From JADFNB01 sp036397455 (lineage in GTDB: Bacteria > Gemmatimonadota > Gemmatimonadetes > Gemmatimonadales > GWC2-71-9), in NCBI GenBank assembly GCA_036397455.1, contig DASWIX010000035.1, positions 6,685-70,684 of the forward strand: a stretch of 64,000 nt of DNA. The letters run 5' to 3'. Positions 34,799 through 41,962 of the stretch are shown in pieces; position 1 is the stretch's first letter; each line of letters opens with the position of its first letter. The position numbers were made by a program, and so were the translations under genes. The notes under the pieces are model-generated. The model was given only the letters and a program-made list of their open reading frames with translations. It was not told the origin of the DNA and ran no database searches.

Positions 34799-35956
34799 TT
34801 AGGGGCGGTCCGATAGGGTCGCGAGTCTGCGACGCCAGACCGTATCGAGCTGCCCCGCGGGCACTTCCAGGAGGCGTGCTGCCGCACTGAGGACGATGTC
34901 GGGCTCTCTACCAGCATTCAGCCAAGCACGCAGCGCGGCCAGTCCGCCTTCCTGATAAATCATGTGGCACAGCGTTGCAAAGGTGTCATAGGCGACGTCC
35001 AGGGTGCCGATGCGCGGAGGCGGGTTGGTCAGGATGCTTTTGAGCGTGAGATCGGGATGCGCATTGATGTAGGTCTTGAGACCTGGGAGGAGATCCCTAT
35101 AGTCGAGCCCTGCGGAGCCCCCCGTCCAGGTCATCAAACCCTCCATGACTAGCGAGGCCGTATTGCCCCTACCGACCAACGGCTGGAGGATGACGTGGGC
35201 CAGCTCGTGTCTATAGACCTCGCCAGCGCTGGAAGAGCCCACAAACACAAGGCGGTCGATGGCGCTTGACCTCCCCCCGACCGTGTCGGATCCCAGCGGG
35301 AAGAAGTCCAAGCCGAGTGCAGCGAACATCTCGAGGAGGTCATCGGTGAAGTAGTAGGTGATCGGGGATGGTGCGGGCAGGTCGAACGCTCGGGCGAGCG
35401 AATCCACGAAGCGGCCGGTCGCCTCGGCGCGTCCTCGGTCGAGCGCATGCGTTGGTGGATAAACGAAGGTGATGGGTCCGCTCCTCTCGCGTTTCCAGTG
35501 GCGCGTGAGGCGTGGCAGGGCGTTAGCGAGCACCCAATTGCCCCCTTCGCGTGTGACATACACGCGGTAGAGGGCGAGTGGTCTCACGGCGTGAGTCGAG
35601 TCATCCACGGCCGAGACCAGCGTTCGGATCAGATACGTACTATCAAGACCAACGGCAGGAGCGAGGTGCACAACGGTGAAGTTGGAGAACCCTTGGTACA
35701 CGTAGCCGCTTAAGAGGTCGTAAACGGTCCACTCGACCTGTTCCCTTGGCGACCAATACGATCTTGCCCGGGCAGAATCGGCACGGCCCGTGAGATAGTT
35801 TCGCCAGAGAGCGAAGATCTCATGCGCTGGAGGGGTGGTAGTATCGACGCCGAACCCCACGGCCAGGTGAATCGGGGTTGTTCCGACTTGGGCGTCCGCC
35901 GCCGCCGGAGGCTCGAGGGCCATAGCGATGAGCGTTAGGGTAGCTGCTACGCGCAT
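34799..35956 (-). CDS. Exported HExxH metallopeptidase-like protein
   Basis: 385 residues from ATG 35956, a signal peptide (ATLTLIAMALEPPAAADAQ) but no clear ribosome site. The first 130 residues resemble an NTF2-like region (WSPREQVEWTVYDLLSG). The C-terminal half has the zinc motif RHELAHVI with downstream acidic GLMTWTGG, as in the gluzincin 'peptidase MA-like' families. Its start overlaps the 3' end of the higA-like gene by ten bases, so it may be read from the same transcript. Confidence 0.7.
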   Translation of the reverse strand: MRVAATLTLIAMALEPPAAADAQVGTTPIHLAVGFGVDTTTPPAHEIFALWRNYLTGRADSARARSYWSPREQVEWTVYDLLSGYVYQGFSNFTVVHLAPAVGLDSTYLIRTLVSAVDDSTHAVRPLALYRVYVTREGGNWVLANALPRLTRHWKRERSGPITFVYPPTHALDRGRAEATGRFVDSLARAFDLPAPSPITYYFTDDLLEMFAALGLDFFPLGSDTVGGRSSAIDRLVFVGSSSAGEVYRHELAHVILQPLVGRGNTASLVMEGLMTWTGGSAGLDYRDLLPGLKTYINAHPDLTLKSILTNPPPRIGTLDVAYDTFATLCHMIYQEGGLAALRAWLNAGREPDIVLSAAARLLEVPAGQLDTVWRRRLATLSDRP

Positions 35957-36219
35957 GAAGTCGACGGTGTTTGGCAACTACGGTCGTGCTGCACCTGCTG
36001 GTGCAGCCAACTCTCCGCGGTGGTGTTGAAGGCGATGGACAATCTCATGGCCATCTCAGGGCTGATGCCAGCACGTCCATTGAGAATGGCGGACAGCGTG
36101 TTGCGACTCACGCCGAGCGAGGCGGCGGCCTCAGTGACGCTCAGCTGCAAGGGAACCAAGCAGAGTTCGCGGAGAATCTCGCCGGGGTGCGGCGGCTGGT
36201 GCATCCGGAGCGCCTTCAT
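35947..36219 (-). CDS. higA: HigA-type antitoxin
   Basis: 90 residues: MHQPPHPGEILRELCLVPLQLSVTEAAASLGVSRNTLSAILNGRAGISPEMAMRLSIAF... split here as HPGEIL, SVTEAAASLGVSRNT and GISPEMAMRLSIAF, the classic HigA (VapI) helix-turn-helix. Normally it neutralises HigB mRNA interferase and represses its own promoter. Its ATG overlaps the stop of the higB remnant (TGATG). The C-terminus departs from family use (SCQTPSTSCA), as if the end had been replaced. Confidence 0.85.
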   Translation of the reverse strand: MKALRMHQPPHPGEILRELCLVPLQLSVTEAAASLGVSRNTLSAILNGRAGISPEMAMRLSIAFNTTAESWLHQQVQHDRSCQTPSTSCA

Positions 36220-36389
36220 CAGTGATAGTCCTCGTAGTGTACGTCGGTGACGTCGGGCCCCTCGAATCGAAACGTCACGCGCCAGTTGCCGCTCAGGCTG
36301 ACCGCCCACGCGCCGTGGCGGGTTCCCTTCAGCGGATGCAGCCCGAGTCCGGGGAGCCCATATCTCGGGGTTCCTGGGCCACGCCGAGT
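36219..36389 (-). pseudogene. higB: higB toxin remnant (C-terminal part only)
   Basis: The frame reads GLGLHPLKGTRHGAWAV, SLSGNWRVTFRFEG and VHYEDYH before TGA, the C-terminal half of HigB/RelE-like toxins including the conserved Arg/His core. Two TAG stops stand just before the frame opens (36390-36395) and there is no start codon. The N-terminal 40 or so residues are absent in all frames. Confidence 0.75.
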
Positions 36390-36477
36390 CTACTACCGCG
36401 GGCCTTGATTGGACGCCCGTCTCCGCTCCAGACAACTGATCGGCTCCGACGATGTTCTGCCCTTCCCCCGAGCCTGG

Positions 36478-36524
36478 ACCTAACCGATCCATGCCACCCT
36501 GGATGAGGTCGCCACTCGTTATAC
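36478..36524 (-). repeat. Possible short attC site
   Basis: On the minus strand GTATAAC (36518-36524), containing the TAA stop of the preceding gene, then ATCCA-N8-TGGAT, then a perfect GTTRRRY core GTTAGGT (36478-36484). At 47 bp it is shorter than usual attC sites and the outer arms pair poorly. Confidence 0.35.
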
Positions 36525-37028
36525 AGCAGCCTTCCCTCGATAGCTACGTCGACGTCGGGCCGTGTTTCCCGACTTCGACACAACGACGTCCACCTCTCGG
36601 CCAAGCAAGCGCAGGAGAGTGAGCAGCTGCCCCATTGACTTCGCGCGATTAGCTGGATCGAGGAGGCGGTAAAACTGGCTCGCCGAGGTGCCGAGGACAC
36701 GTATGAGCTCTCTCTTGCTGATTGCCGAGGCCTCCACGGCCCGCTGCGCTTCAAGCGTCAAACGGTAAACCAGCAGGTCGTTCATGTAAGAGGGGTCCCG
36801 ATTGTACTCCAACACAGCGTCGATGTGTATCGTGTCCGCCTGCCCATCCGCGAGCCGATAGGTGAACCCCTCGCGACCCAGTTCCTCGTCCGGAAACGCC
36901 TCCTCGATCCGGTTACGCGGATCAGGCTGCACGCGGAGCAGTCCATACGGAAACGTGTAGACGCTCGACGCTGTCTCGACCTCAAACGCCTTCTTTCGGT
37001 TGTTGGCCCTAACCCTCTTGATCTTCAT
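36519..37028 (-). CDS. Hypothetical cassette protein with HTH-like C-terminus
   Basis: 169 residues. N-terminal 70 residues look like a DUF2442-type small fold (VYTFPYGLLRVQPDPRNRIEEAF). The C-terminus has a helix-turn-helix-like stretch (AVEASAISKRELIRVLGTSASQFYRLLDP) and a basic tail. ATG 37028 overlaps the stop of the 64-residue gene (ATGA), a toxin-antitoxin style arrangement. The TAA stop is embedded in an attC-like GTATAAC. Function unknown. Confidence 0.7.
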   Translation of the reverse strand: MKIKRVRANNRKKAFEVETASSVYTFPYGLLRVQPDPRNRIEEAFPDEELGREGFTYRLADGQADTIHIDAVLEYNRDPSYMNDLLVYRLTLEAQRAVEASAISKRELIRVLGTSASQFYRLLDPANRAKSMGQLLTLLRLLGREVDVVVSKSGNTARRRRSYRGKAAV

Positions 37029-37219
37029 AGCAGCCCCTCCTCGCGAAGCTCAGCGATGAGCCCCAGGATCCGCCGCGTGGCCTTCCCCGTCATGGCCACG
37101 TCGTTCTCCAGATCCAACTTCACAACGAGGGTGCTGTCGCGGTATACGTGCACGTGGTAGGGGCTATGGTCTCCCTTCCAAGTGACGAAGACAAAGCCGC
37201 CTCGCCGGATCCTGCCCAT
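37025..37219 (-). CDS. DUF4160-like small protein
   Basis: 64 residues: FVFVTWKGDHSPYHVHVYRD and VVKLDLENDVAMTGKATRRI match the short DUF4160-type proteins that precede DUF2442 or HTH partners, often treated as putative toxin-antitoxin pairs. It begins 60 bp after the attC core at 37280, so the two overlapping genes form one apparent cassette. Confidence 0.7.
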   Translation of the reverse strand: MGRIRRGGFVFVTWKGDHSPYHVHVYRDSTLVVKLDLENDVAMTGKATRRILGLIAELREEGLL

Positions 37220-37279
37220 CGCCTAATGCTACCTCACATGGTAACACTTCGCAAGCCACGGCCAGACGGTTTTGCTGCT

Positions 37280-37381
37280 GTATAACGATAGCATTGAGCT
37301 GCGAACGCTCAAAGAAAACGCGGCGGCGCAGCCGCCGCTACCGACAGGTCTGCGTTCGACTGCTCCAATGCGCTGTTAGAG
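37280..37381 (-). repeat. attC site (integron recombination site)
   Basis: 102 bp. Minus strand: CTCTAAC (37375-37381) at the gene end and GTTATAC (37280-37286) at the far end. The arms pair as an imperfect inverted repeat: GCATTGAGC-TGCGAACGC against GCATTGGAGCAGTCGAACGC, and a GC hairpin (CGGCGGC/GCCGCCG) fills the middle. It starts 14 bp after the stop of the 37395 gene. Confidence 0.75.
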
Positions 37382-37394
37382 AAAGCATGGTGCG

Positions 37395-38096
37395 CTAGAC
37401 CGAGAAGTGAGAAAGCTGGGTCAGCTCCGCAACCGGTAGCCCATGAACGCGATTGAGGTACTCGACGACCGCAGCCTTGTCCGTACGGTCGACGTCGCCT
37501 CGAACGGTTATGATCTCGCCTGCCGCCTCCAGAGCAACGGGATCCCGCACTGCCGTGCCGAAGAGCCTGGTAAGCTTCGAATCGCGAAGTCGCGCGTAAC
37601 CGCCGCTGAGGTCGTTGAGCAGAAGAGCCCCAAACGTGCCGAGCGCCATGCCGTCGAGAGACGCTTGAAAACGATGAAAGTCGGCGTGCGTGGCATAGTA
37701 GCATTGCCGGAGGATGCCAGGGCCGGCGGCAATGAGAATACCGTACGCTGTGGATTCGAACTGGCGATAGCGCAGCTCACGATCGGGCTCCGGTGCGAGA
37801 ACCCACACTACTCTAAGCGCAGATCCCACCGGCGGTTCCGCGAGCTGGTCGGCGGCCGCCCGCAGAATGCCGGACGCTCGATTGGTACGCCCACCGGCCG
37901 CCACGCGCACCGTGAGCGGGTCTTGCTGTAGCGGCAGATTCTCGCGGAGCTTCAGCTCGACGACGTATGAGTCAACATCGTCGTTGACGACGAAGTCGGC
38001 GGTTGGATGGTCCGACCGCGGGATCTCGTTGACGGTGAAACCGCGGGATCTGAGCAAGTCCGTGAGTTGACCCTTGAGTGCGGTGTCGTCAGTCAT
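37395..38096 (-). CDS. Cassette protein with PD-(D/E)xK-like motif
   Basis: 233 residues from ATG 38096. That start is chosen because a GTTRRRY-like core (GTTAGAG, 38103-38109) lies seven bases upstream, as usual for integron cassettes. Residues near 35-55 read TADFVVNDDVDSYVVELKLRE, spaced like the D...(E)xK of restriction-endonuclease-like folds. The rest shows a C-terminal helical part. A nuclease or DNA-binding role is possible but unproved. Stop 37395 is 14 bp before the attC site. Confidence 0.65.
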   Translation of the reverse strand: MTDDTALKGQLTDLLRSRGFTVNEIPRSDHPTADFVVNDDVDSYVVELKLRENLPLQQDPLTVRVAAGGRTNRASGILRAAADQLAEPPVGSALRVVWVLAPEPDRELRYRQFESTAYGILIAAGPGILRQCYYATHADFHRFQASLDGMALGTFGALLLNDLSGGYARLRDSKLTRLFGTAVRDPVALEAAGEIITVRGDVDRTDKAAVVEYLNRVHGLPVAELTQLSHFSV

Positions 38097-38177
38097 GCTG
38101 CTCTCTAACTCGTATTGGACCTGCACTTCCATGACGAGCCAGGTCCCGTATCCCCGTACACGCTAGATCCAGGGGGT

Positions 38178-38486
38178 CTAATCCGCCATACCTGCAATCA
38201 AGTCCCCCAGTCCTGCACGGTCCGCAGGACTCCGGACGCCGCGCCCGCCCCGGTTGAGCACATGCGTGTACACCATGGTGGTCGAGGCGTCGCGATGACC
38301 GAGTAACTCTTGCCGCAGCGTGTGGCAGGTCGCCCGCTTCGTGATCCCGCTCCGCTGCACCGCCGCGGCCATGGCCCGCTGCACCGCCGATTCGTGCAGA
38401 TGATGGCGGCGGCGCTCACCGATGTCCCGATCCGCGTAGATCCGCCGAGCCGGAAAGACCCACTGCCATGGCAGCGAGCGTCCCGC
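38178..38486 (-). pseudogene. intI: Integron integrase (intI) remnant, truncated and internally deleted
   Basis: In one minus-strand frame: LPWQWVFPARRIYADRDIG, then RRRHHLHESAVQRAM, GITKRATCHTLR, QELLGHRDASTTMVYTHVL and NRGGRGVRSPAD, the C-terminal third of IntI. The segment normally reading HSFATHLLxxGxDIRTV between HTLR and QELLGH is missing, an in-frame loss of about 17 residues. The catalytic R (HTLR), H (LLGH) and Y (VYTH) remain. A TAG at 38487-38489 closes the frame upstream, and the N-terminal two thirds were not found. Confidence 0.88.
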
Positions 38487-38690
38487 CTATCCGGCCGCGA
38501 TGCGGGCCACCCGCGACCTGTTGCGCCGGCGGCTGCTTTGTGGTCCCAGTCATCGGCCGGAACCGACTTCCCGAGCGATGTCAGTCCCCTCGCGACGGCC
38601 TCGGGACCGCGAGCACTCAGAAGATCCAATACCGCTCCATCTGTCGGTGCGTCGGCGAACATGGATTAGTCCTCCCGGTACCGCGGCACC

Positions 38691-38827
38691 GCCTAAAACG
38701 TCCTGGCCATAAGTTGCGAGCGCTCAGCCTCGCCAGGCGGGCGGCAGGCTGAGGAGAACGCGATCTTGCCAAGCGCTCAATCATCCGGCCATGCGCGGCG
38801 CTCCTCAACTTCATGGCCGTGTCATGC
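38691..38827 (-). repeat. Degenerate attC site
   Basis: Same family as 39419 and 40570: arms GGCCATAAGTTGCGAGCGCT (about 38705-38724) and GCGCTCCTCAACTTCATGGCC (38798-38818) are inverted repeats. The outer cores have decayed (GCCTAAAAC on the left, GTCATGC on the right). Confidence 0.65.
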
Positions 38828-38838
38828 GGCACGATCAC

Positions 38839-39000
38839 CTATGATTTTTGGACCTCGACCAGGCCTTCGGCACGCTCAGCGCGGGCCTGTGCATTCCGCA
38901 GCCTCCGCTCGAGTTCCACGATCCGTTTCTGCCGCCCGCGACGCCGTATCGCGGTTCGCTGCAACTGCTTGTTTTGCGCCGCGGCGTCACGCAACCGATG
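38839..39000 (-). pseudogene. Transposase coiled-coil fragment
   Basis: Minus-strand frame between two TAG stops: LRDAAAQNKQLQRTAIRRRG, KRIVELERRLRNAQARAERA, EGLVEVQKS. The leucine-heptad helix ending in '(I/V)xVQKK'-like residues is typical of the N-terminal protein of IS3-type transposases. It overlaps the tail of the 38987 gene by 14 bp. Confidence 0.45.
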
Positions 39001-39400
39001 CTACATAGTCCCCTGGAAAGCCGAGTTTCGTAAGAACACTCTTAAGACGCAGTGCGTAATCGGGATTTCTCTCATGCGATTCCGGCGTTTGAAGCAGGTT
39101 GTAGCACAGTGCGGGAATTGCGATCCCCTCAAGGGGCTGAACGAGTACTGCTTCGGGGCGGTAGTGCTCCAAGCCTGGTGCGTGATAGAGCCGTTCAAGC
39201 TCCGCGCGCGTCAGCTCGATCAACATGCCGTAGGCCCGAGCCCCGGGAGACGGTACCAGTGTGGCCCGCTGGCCGATTCGCAGCGCAAACTCCGCAACAT
39301 AAGCGCGACGAGGGTTCGCTGGCTTCGCTCCGCTTTGGCGAAGCACATCCACGTCCATGAACAAGCCGTAGAAGAACGTGTCGACCTGTCGATCACTCAC
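38987..39400 (-). CDS. Gamma-glutamylcyclotransferase-like cassette protein
   Basis: 137 residues from GTG 39400, preceded by GAGGTAA and lying 18 bp after the attC core at 39419. The N-terminal FFYGLFMD corresponds to the YGxLM loop of the GGCT/AIG2 fold; ARAYGMLIELTRAELERLY and YRPEAVLV fit the family. It may cleave gamma-glutamyl or similar amide bonds, but the catalytic Glu is not securely placed. Confidence 0.7.
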   Translation of the reverse strand: MSDRQVDTFFYGLFMDVDVLRQSGAKPANPRRAYVAEFALRIGQRATLVPSPGARAYGMLIELTRAELERLYHAPGLEHYRPEAVLVQPLEGIAIPALCYNLLQTPESHERNPDYALRLKSVLTKLGFPGDYVASVA

Positions 39401-39418
39401 GCGCTTACCTCTTCGTGC

Positions 39419-39551
39419 GCGCAACGACCAGGACATAAGTTGCGAGCGCTCTCTCTCCAGGCGCGCGGAGGTCGAGGAGAGCTTGATCTTCCCAGGGGCT
39501 CAATCATTCTGCCACAAACAGCGCTCGTCAATCTTCATGGCCGGGTTAGGC
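39419..39551 (-). repeat. attC site
   Basis: 133 bp. Minus strand: GCCTAAC (39545-39551), containing the TAA stop of the 39546 gene, and GTTGCGC (39419-39425). Arms GGACATAAGTTGCGAGCGCT and GCGCTCGTCAATCTTCATGG pair with small bulges. The closest relative is the site at 40570. Confidence 0.85.
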
Positions 39552-40454
39552 GCCATCCCCTGATGGGCGGCGCTCGCGGAGCAGTGTGGCCAGCAGACCA
39601 AGGCATTGCTGGGTCGCCCCGACGGCGAAGATCGCCTCGGCGCGGCCATATCGTCCCGGGGCTTCCGGCCGATGAATGGTGAAGTTGGCGAGCTCCTTTA
39701 GCCGCGAAATGATTCCGGCGTAGGCCTTGGCCCGCTTGGCATCTGTGATGGCTTCTAGCGCCGTCCCTATGGCGGCAGGTTCGTTTGGAATGTTGAGCGC
39801 AGCGCAGATGGATTCGATGGCACGACGGCAGGCTGCGACGGCTTCGTCATAGTCGCCGCGCGCGATACGTGCTTTAGCCTCGCGAATATGTCCGAGAGCG
39901 GCGTCAAACTCGGGCCCCGCGGCGTTCGGATGCACGACCTCCAACAAACTCGTGTGGCCGGACGTGAGGGAGTCGAGGAGCTTGAGCCAATGATCGCGGG
40001 GTACAGATGCGCGGATGGGCGGGATCTCACAATCGAGAAAGCCATGCCCGTCCGCGAGGAGTGGCCACAGGGCTAGCCACAGCACGGCCTCCCCACCTGC
40101 CCGGTGGTCTTCAAGGCGCTCGAGACGTGTCCAGTCGAGTTCACAGACGACTTCGATCTGGTTTTCGGAGACATACGGAGCCGATCTCACGTGACGCCGA
40201 GGCCCGGCCCAGTGCAGCAGGCCGAGAGCGGCGGAAGTCTCCTGGAGTCGCAGCTCCCCGTGAAGGTCCCGCATTTCGAAGGTCTGAATAGGGCGACCGT
40301 CGCTGAATTGACCGTTTGGGTGCTCTTGCAGCGTAACACTCAGTTTGAAACTGAGGCGCGGAAAGAGGGCGCTTCCGTGGTCCAGGGCAAGTACTCGGAC
40401 CTGTCCGATGATCCGGCCATAGACCGTGAGTCGGTTCTCGCCAAAGGACGTCAT
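39546..40454 (-). CDS. Hypothetical integron-cassette protein with HEPN-like helical C-terminus
   Basis: 302 residues. N-terminal 170 residues form a beta-rich region (LTVYGRIIGQVRVLALDHG..., CELDWTRLERL). The C-terminal 120 residues are helical: EFDAALGHIREAKARIARGD, YDEAVAACRRAIESICAAL, KAYAGIISRLKELANFTIHR, similar in layout to HEPN-type helical domains of abortive-infection proteins. No Rx4-6H catalytic motif is certain. The TAA stop is part of the attC core, proof that the gene and site travelled together. Confidence 0.65.
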   Translation of the reverse strand: MTSFGENRLTVYGRIIGQVRVLALDHGSALFPRLSFKLSVTLQEHPNGQFSDGRPIQTFEMRDLHGELRLQETSAALGLLHWAGPRRHVRSAPYVSENQIEVVCELDWTRLERLEDHRAGGEAVLWLALWPLLADGHGFLDCEIPPIRASVPRDHWLKLLDSLTSGHTSLLEVVHPNAAGPEFDAALGHIREAKARIARGDYDEAVAACRRAIESICAALNIPNEPAAIGTALEAITDAKRAKAYAGIISRLKELANFTIHRPEAPGRYGRAEAIFAVGATQQCLGLLATLLRERRPSGDGA

Positions 40455-40569
40455 GGAACGTAGTGGATGGCGCCTAGATTTGCCGGATCTTCAGCGGGCT
40501 GTGTTTAAGGCGCGATTCCGGCATTTGATCCTCGTGCTTGAGACAAATCCCCGACCGGTACTTTGTGCG

Positions 40570-40702
40570 GCATAACGATTAGGCCATAAGTTGCGAGCGC
40601 CTTCTCGCCAGGCGCACCGGGACCCGAGAGTGCTTGCTCTCCCCGTGGGCCGAGTCATTCAGCCATTCGCCGCGCTCGTCAACATTCATGGCCGGGTTAG
40701 AC
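40570..40702 (-). repeat. attC site
   Basis: 133 bp. Minus strand: perfect RYYYAAC core GTCTAAC (40696-40702) and GTTATGC (40570-40576). Arms GGCCATAAGTTGCGAGCGC (40582-40600) and GCGCTCGTCAACATTCATGG (from 40672) are long imperfect inverted repeats. Same length and sequence family as the site at 39419. Confidence 0.85.
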
Positions 40703-40996
40703 GGCGGCCCGCTGCATCCGTCGGCTCGATCGAAAACCCCGCGCGCCCGGACGAAGCCGTCACGCTCGATCGCAAGCAGGTCACGAGCGCTTGCGCATGC
40801 GACGCATACAACTCGATCGCCGCGGCGCTCATAGTACTCCGAAGGGCATTCAGCGATCCCCCTCGCGCGACATGTACAGAACCACGGTCCCGTACTGGGT
40901 AAAGGCGGGGGGGACCATAATGGTCGTAGACGTCGCATTCGATGGTGTCCTGTTTGTGGACTCCCCAGAGCTGGCTGCCGCGCGTCCTTGGAATGT
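40703..40996. other. Stretch between the last attC site and the 40997 gene
   Basis: 294 bp. On the minus strand ATG 40832 opens a 48-codon frame (begins MSAAAIELYASHAQALV) that stops inside the attC at 40686. This could be a small cassette gene, but no ribosome site or homology supports it. No attI-like site was recognised. Confidence 0.3.
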
Positions 40997-41884
40997 TTAG
41001 AGCCGGTAGCCGGCACCGGCCCGCAGGAAGACTCCGGTGAAACTGAAATCCTGTTGCAAGACGAAGATCTGAAACTCGGGCGTGCTGCCGAACAGGAACC
41101 GATCGCCGGTTCCACGCGAATAATCCGCCTGGTCATAGCTGGCGCTGAAGGGGTGAAACCGGGCCCCTGCGGCGACGGCGAGGACGAAGCGACCCCGGGT
41201 GCGTTCGGCTCCAACCGACGCCGACGCGGCGAAACCGCTCCCGGCGCCAGAGGCGCGACCGCCCGGGGTGCGGAAGCTGATACTTCCGCTTCCCCATCCG
41301 GCCCCGAATTCGAGCACCGGCTTCCAGCCCGGTACCGCGCCGCTAGGGTAGTACGCGGCCAAAGCGGTCAAGACGGTCGTCCACGCCTCGGTGGCGGTGC
41401 GATAGGTCCCAAGTCCGCCGCCCGTTTGGTCTGCCTCGACCACGGTGAAACCGGATTCGCGGCTCCAACGACCCAGCTCGAAGCCGACAGCCAGCTTGTG
41501 GAGGAGGAAGCGCCGGACCGACAGCGAGATGTTCGTGCCGGGCGCAAACGTCGAAGATGTCGCCAGTCCGCGATCGCGCGACACGGCCTCGAACTCGTCG
41601 AGCGCGGCGTTCCAACTTCCAAAGCCGCCGAGCGACCCGGCGAACGTGGCCATGAGGGCTGGCCGAGGCCGCCGGTCCTCGCGCACGAGTTCCACCTGGG
41701 CCGCCGCATCGGGCGGCCACAGGACCACTCCCCACATCGCGAAGACGATCGATCGCGACACCGGACCCGCCCGCACAGCCCGCCGCGTCGCGAGCGCCGA
41801 CCTGGACTCGCGCGTCATCCGCAGGGACAATCGGCGAACCGAACCAGCAAACGACGCGGGGCTTGTCATGCGGTTCATATACAC
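40997..41884 (-). CDS. Outer-membrane beta-barrel protein, start uncertain
   Basis: Up to 295 residues. A hydrophobic segment SIVFAMWGVVLWPPDAAAQ ends in a signal-peptidase-like AAAQ at about residue 64, so the true start is probably GTG 41761 or ATG 41818 rather than GTG 41884. The mature part has glycine-rich alternating strands (VGFELGRWSRESGFTVVEADQTGGG, VLEFGAGWGSGSISF) and ends in GAGYRL. Unknown function. No attC core was seen at its end, so it is taken as chromosomal flank. Confidence 0.6.
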   Translation of the reverse strand: MYMNRMTSPASFAGSVRRLSLRMTRESRSALATRRAVRAGPVSRSIVFAMWGVVLWPPDAAAQVELVREDRRPRPALMATFAGSLGGFGSWNAALDEFEAVSRDRGLATSSTFAPGTNISLSVRRFLLHKLAVGFELGRWSRESGFTVVEADQTGGGLGTYRTATEAWTTVLTALAAYYPSGAVPGWKPVLEFGAGWGSGSISFRTPGGRASGAGSGFAASASVGAERTRGRFVLAVAAGARFHPFSASYDQADYSRGTGDRFLFGSTPEFQIFVLQQDFSFTGVFLRAGAGYRL

Positions 41885-41962
41885 CCCGCTTGACGGTGTG
41901 GCTACCCCGCGTCGTGCGTTGCACTCCCCCCCTTCCCCGTCCTCGACGGCGTCCCTGCGCGT

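Noticed and set aside
34640..34800. Possible further attC between the CGNR and peptidase genes
   Set aside because: GTTATAT and a CCCTAAT-like core exist, but the intervening arms do not pair.
35977..36492. Longer 181-residue version of the HigA protein
   Set aside because: The extra N-terminus overlaps the readable HigB C-terminus in another frame and has no similarity to antitoxins.
40686..40832. 48-codon frame ending inside the attC at 40570-40702
   Set aside because: No ribosome site, no recognisable composition or homology; mentioned only in the description of that stretch.
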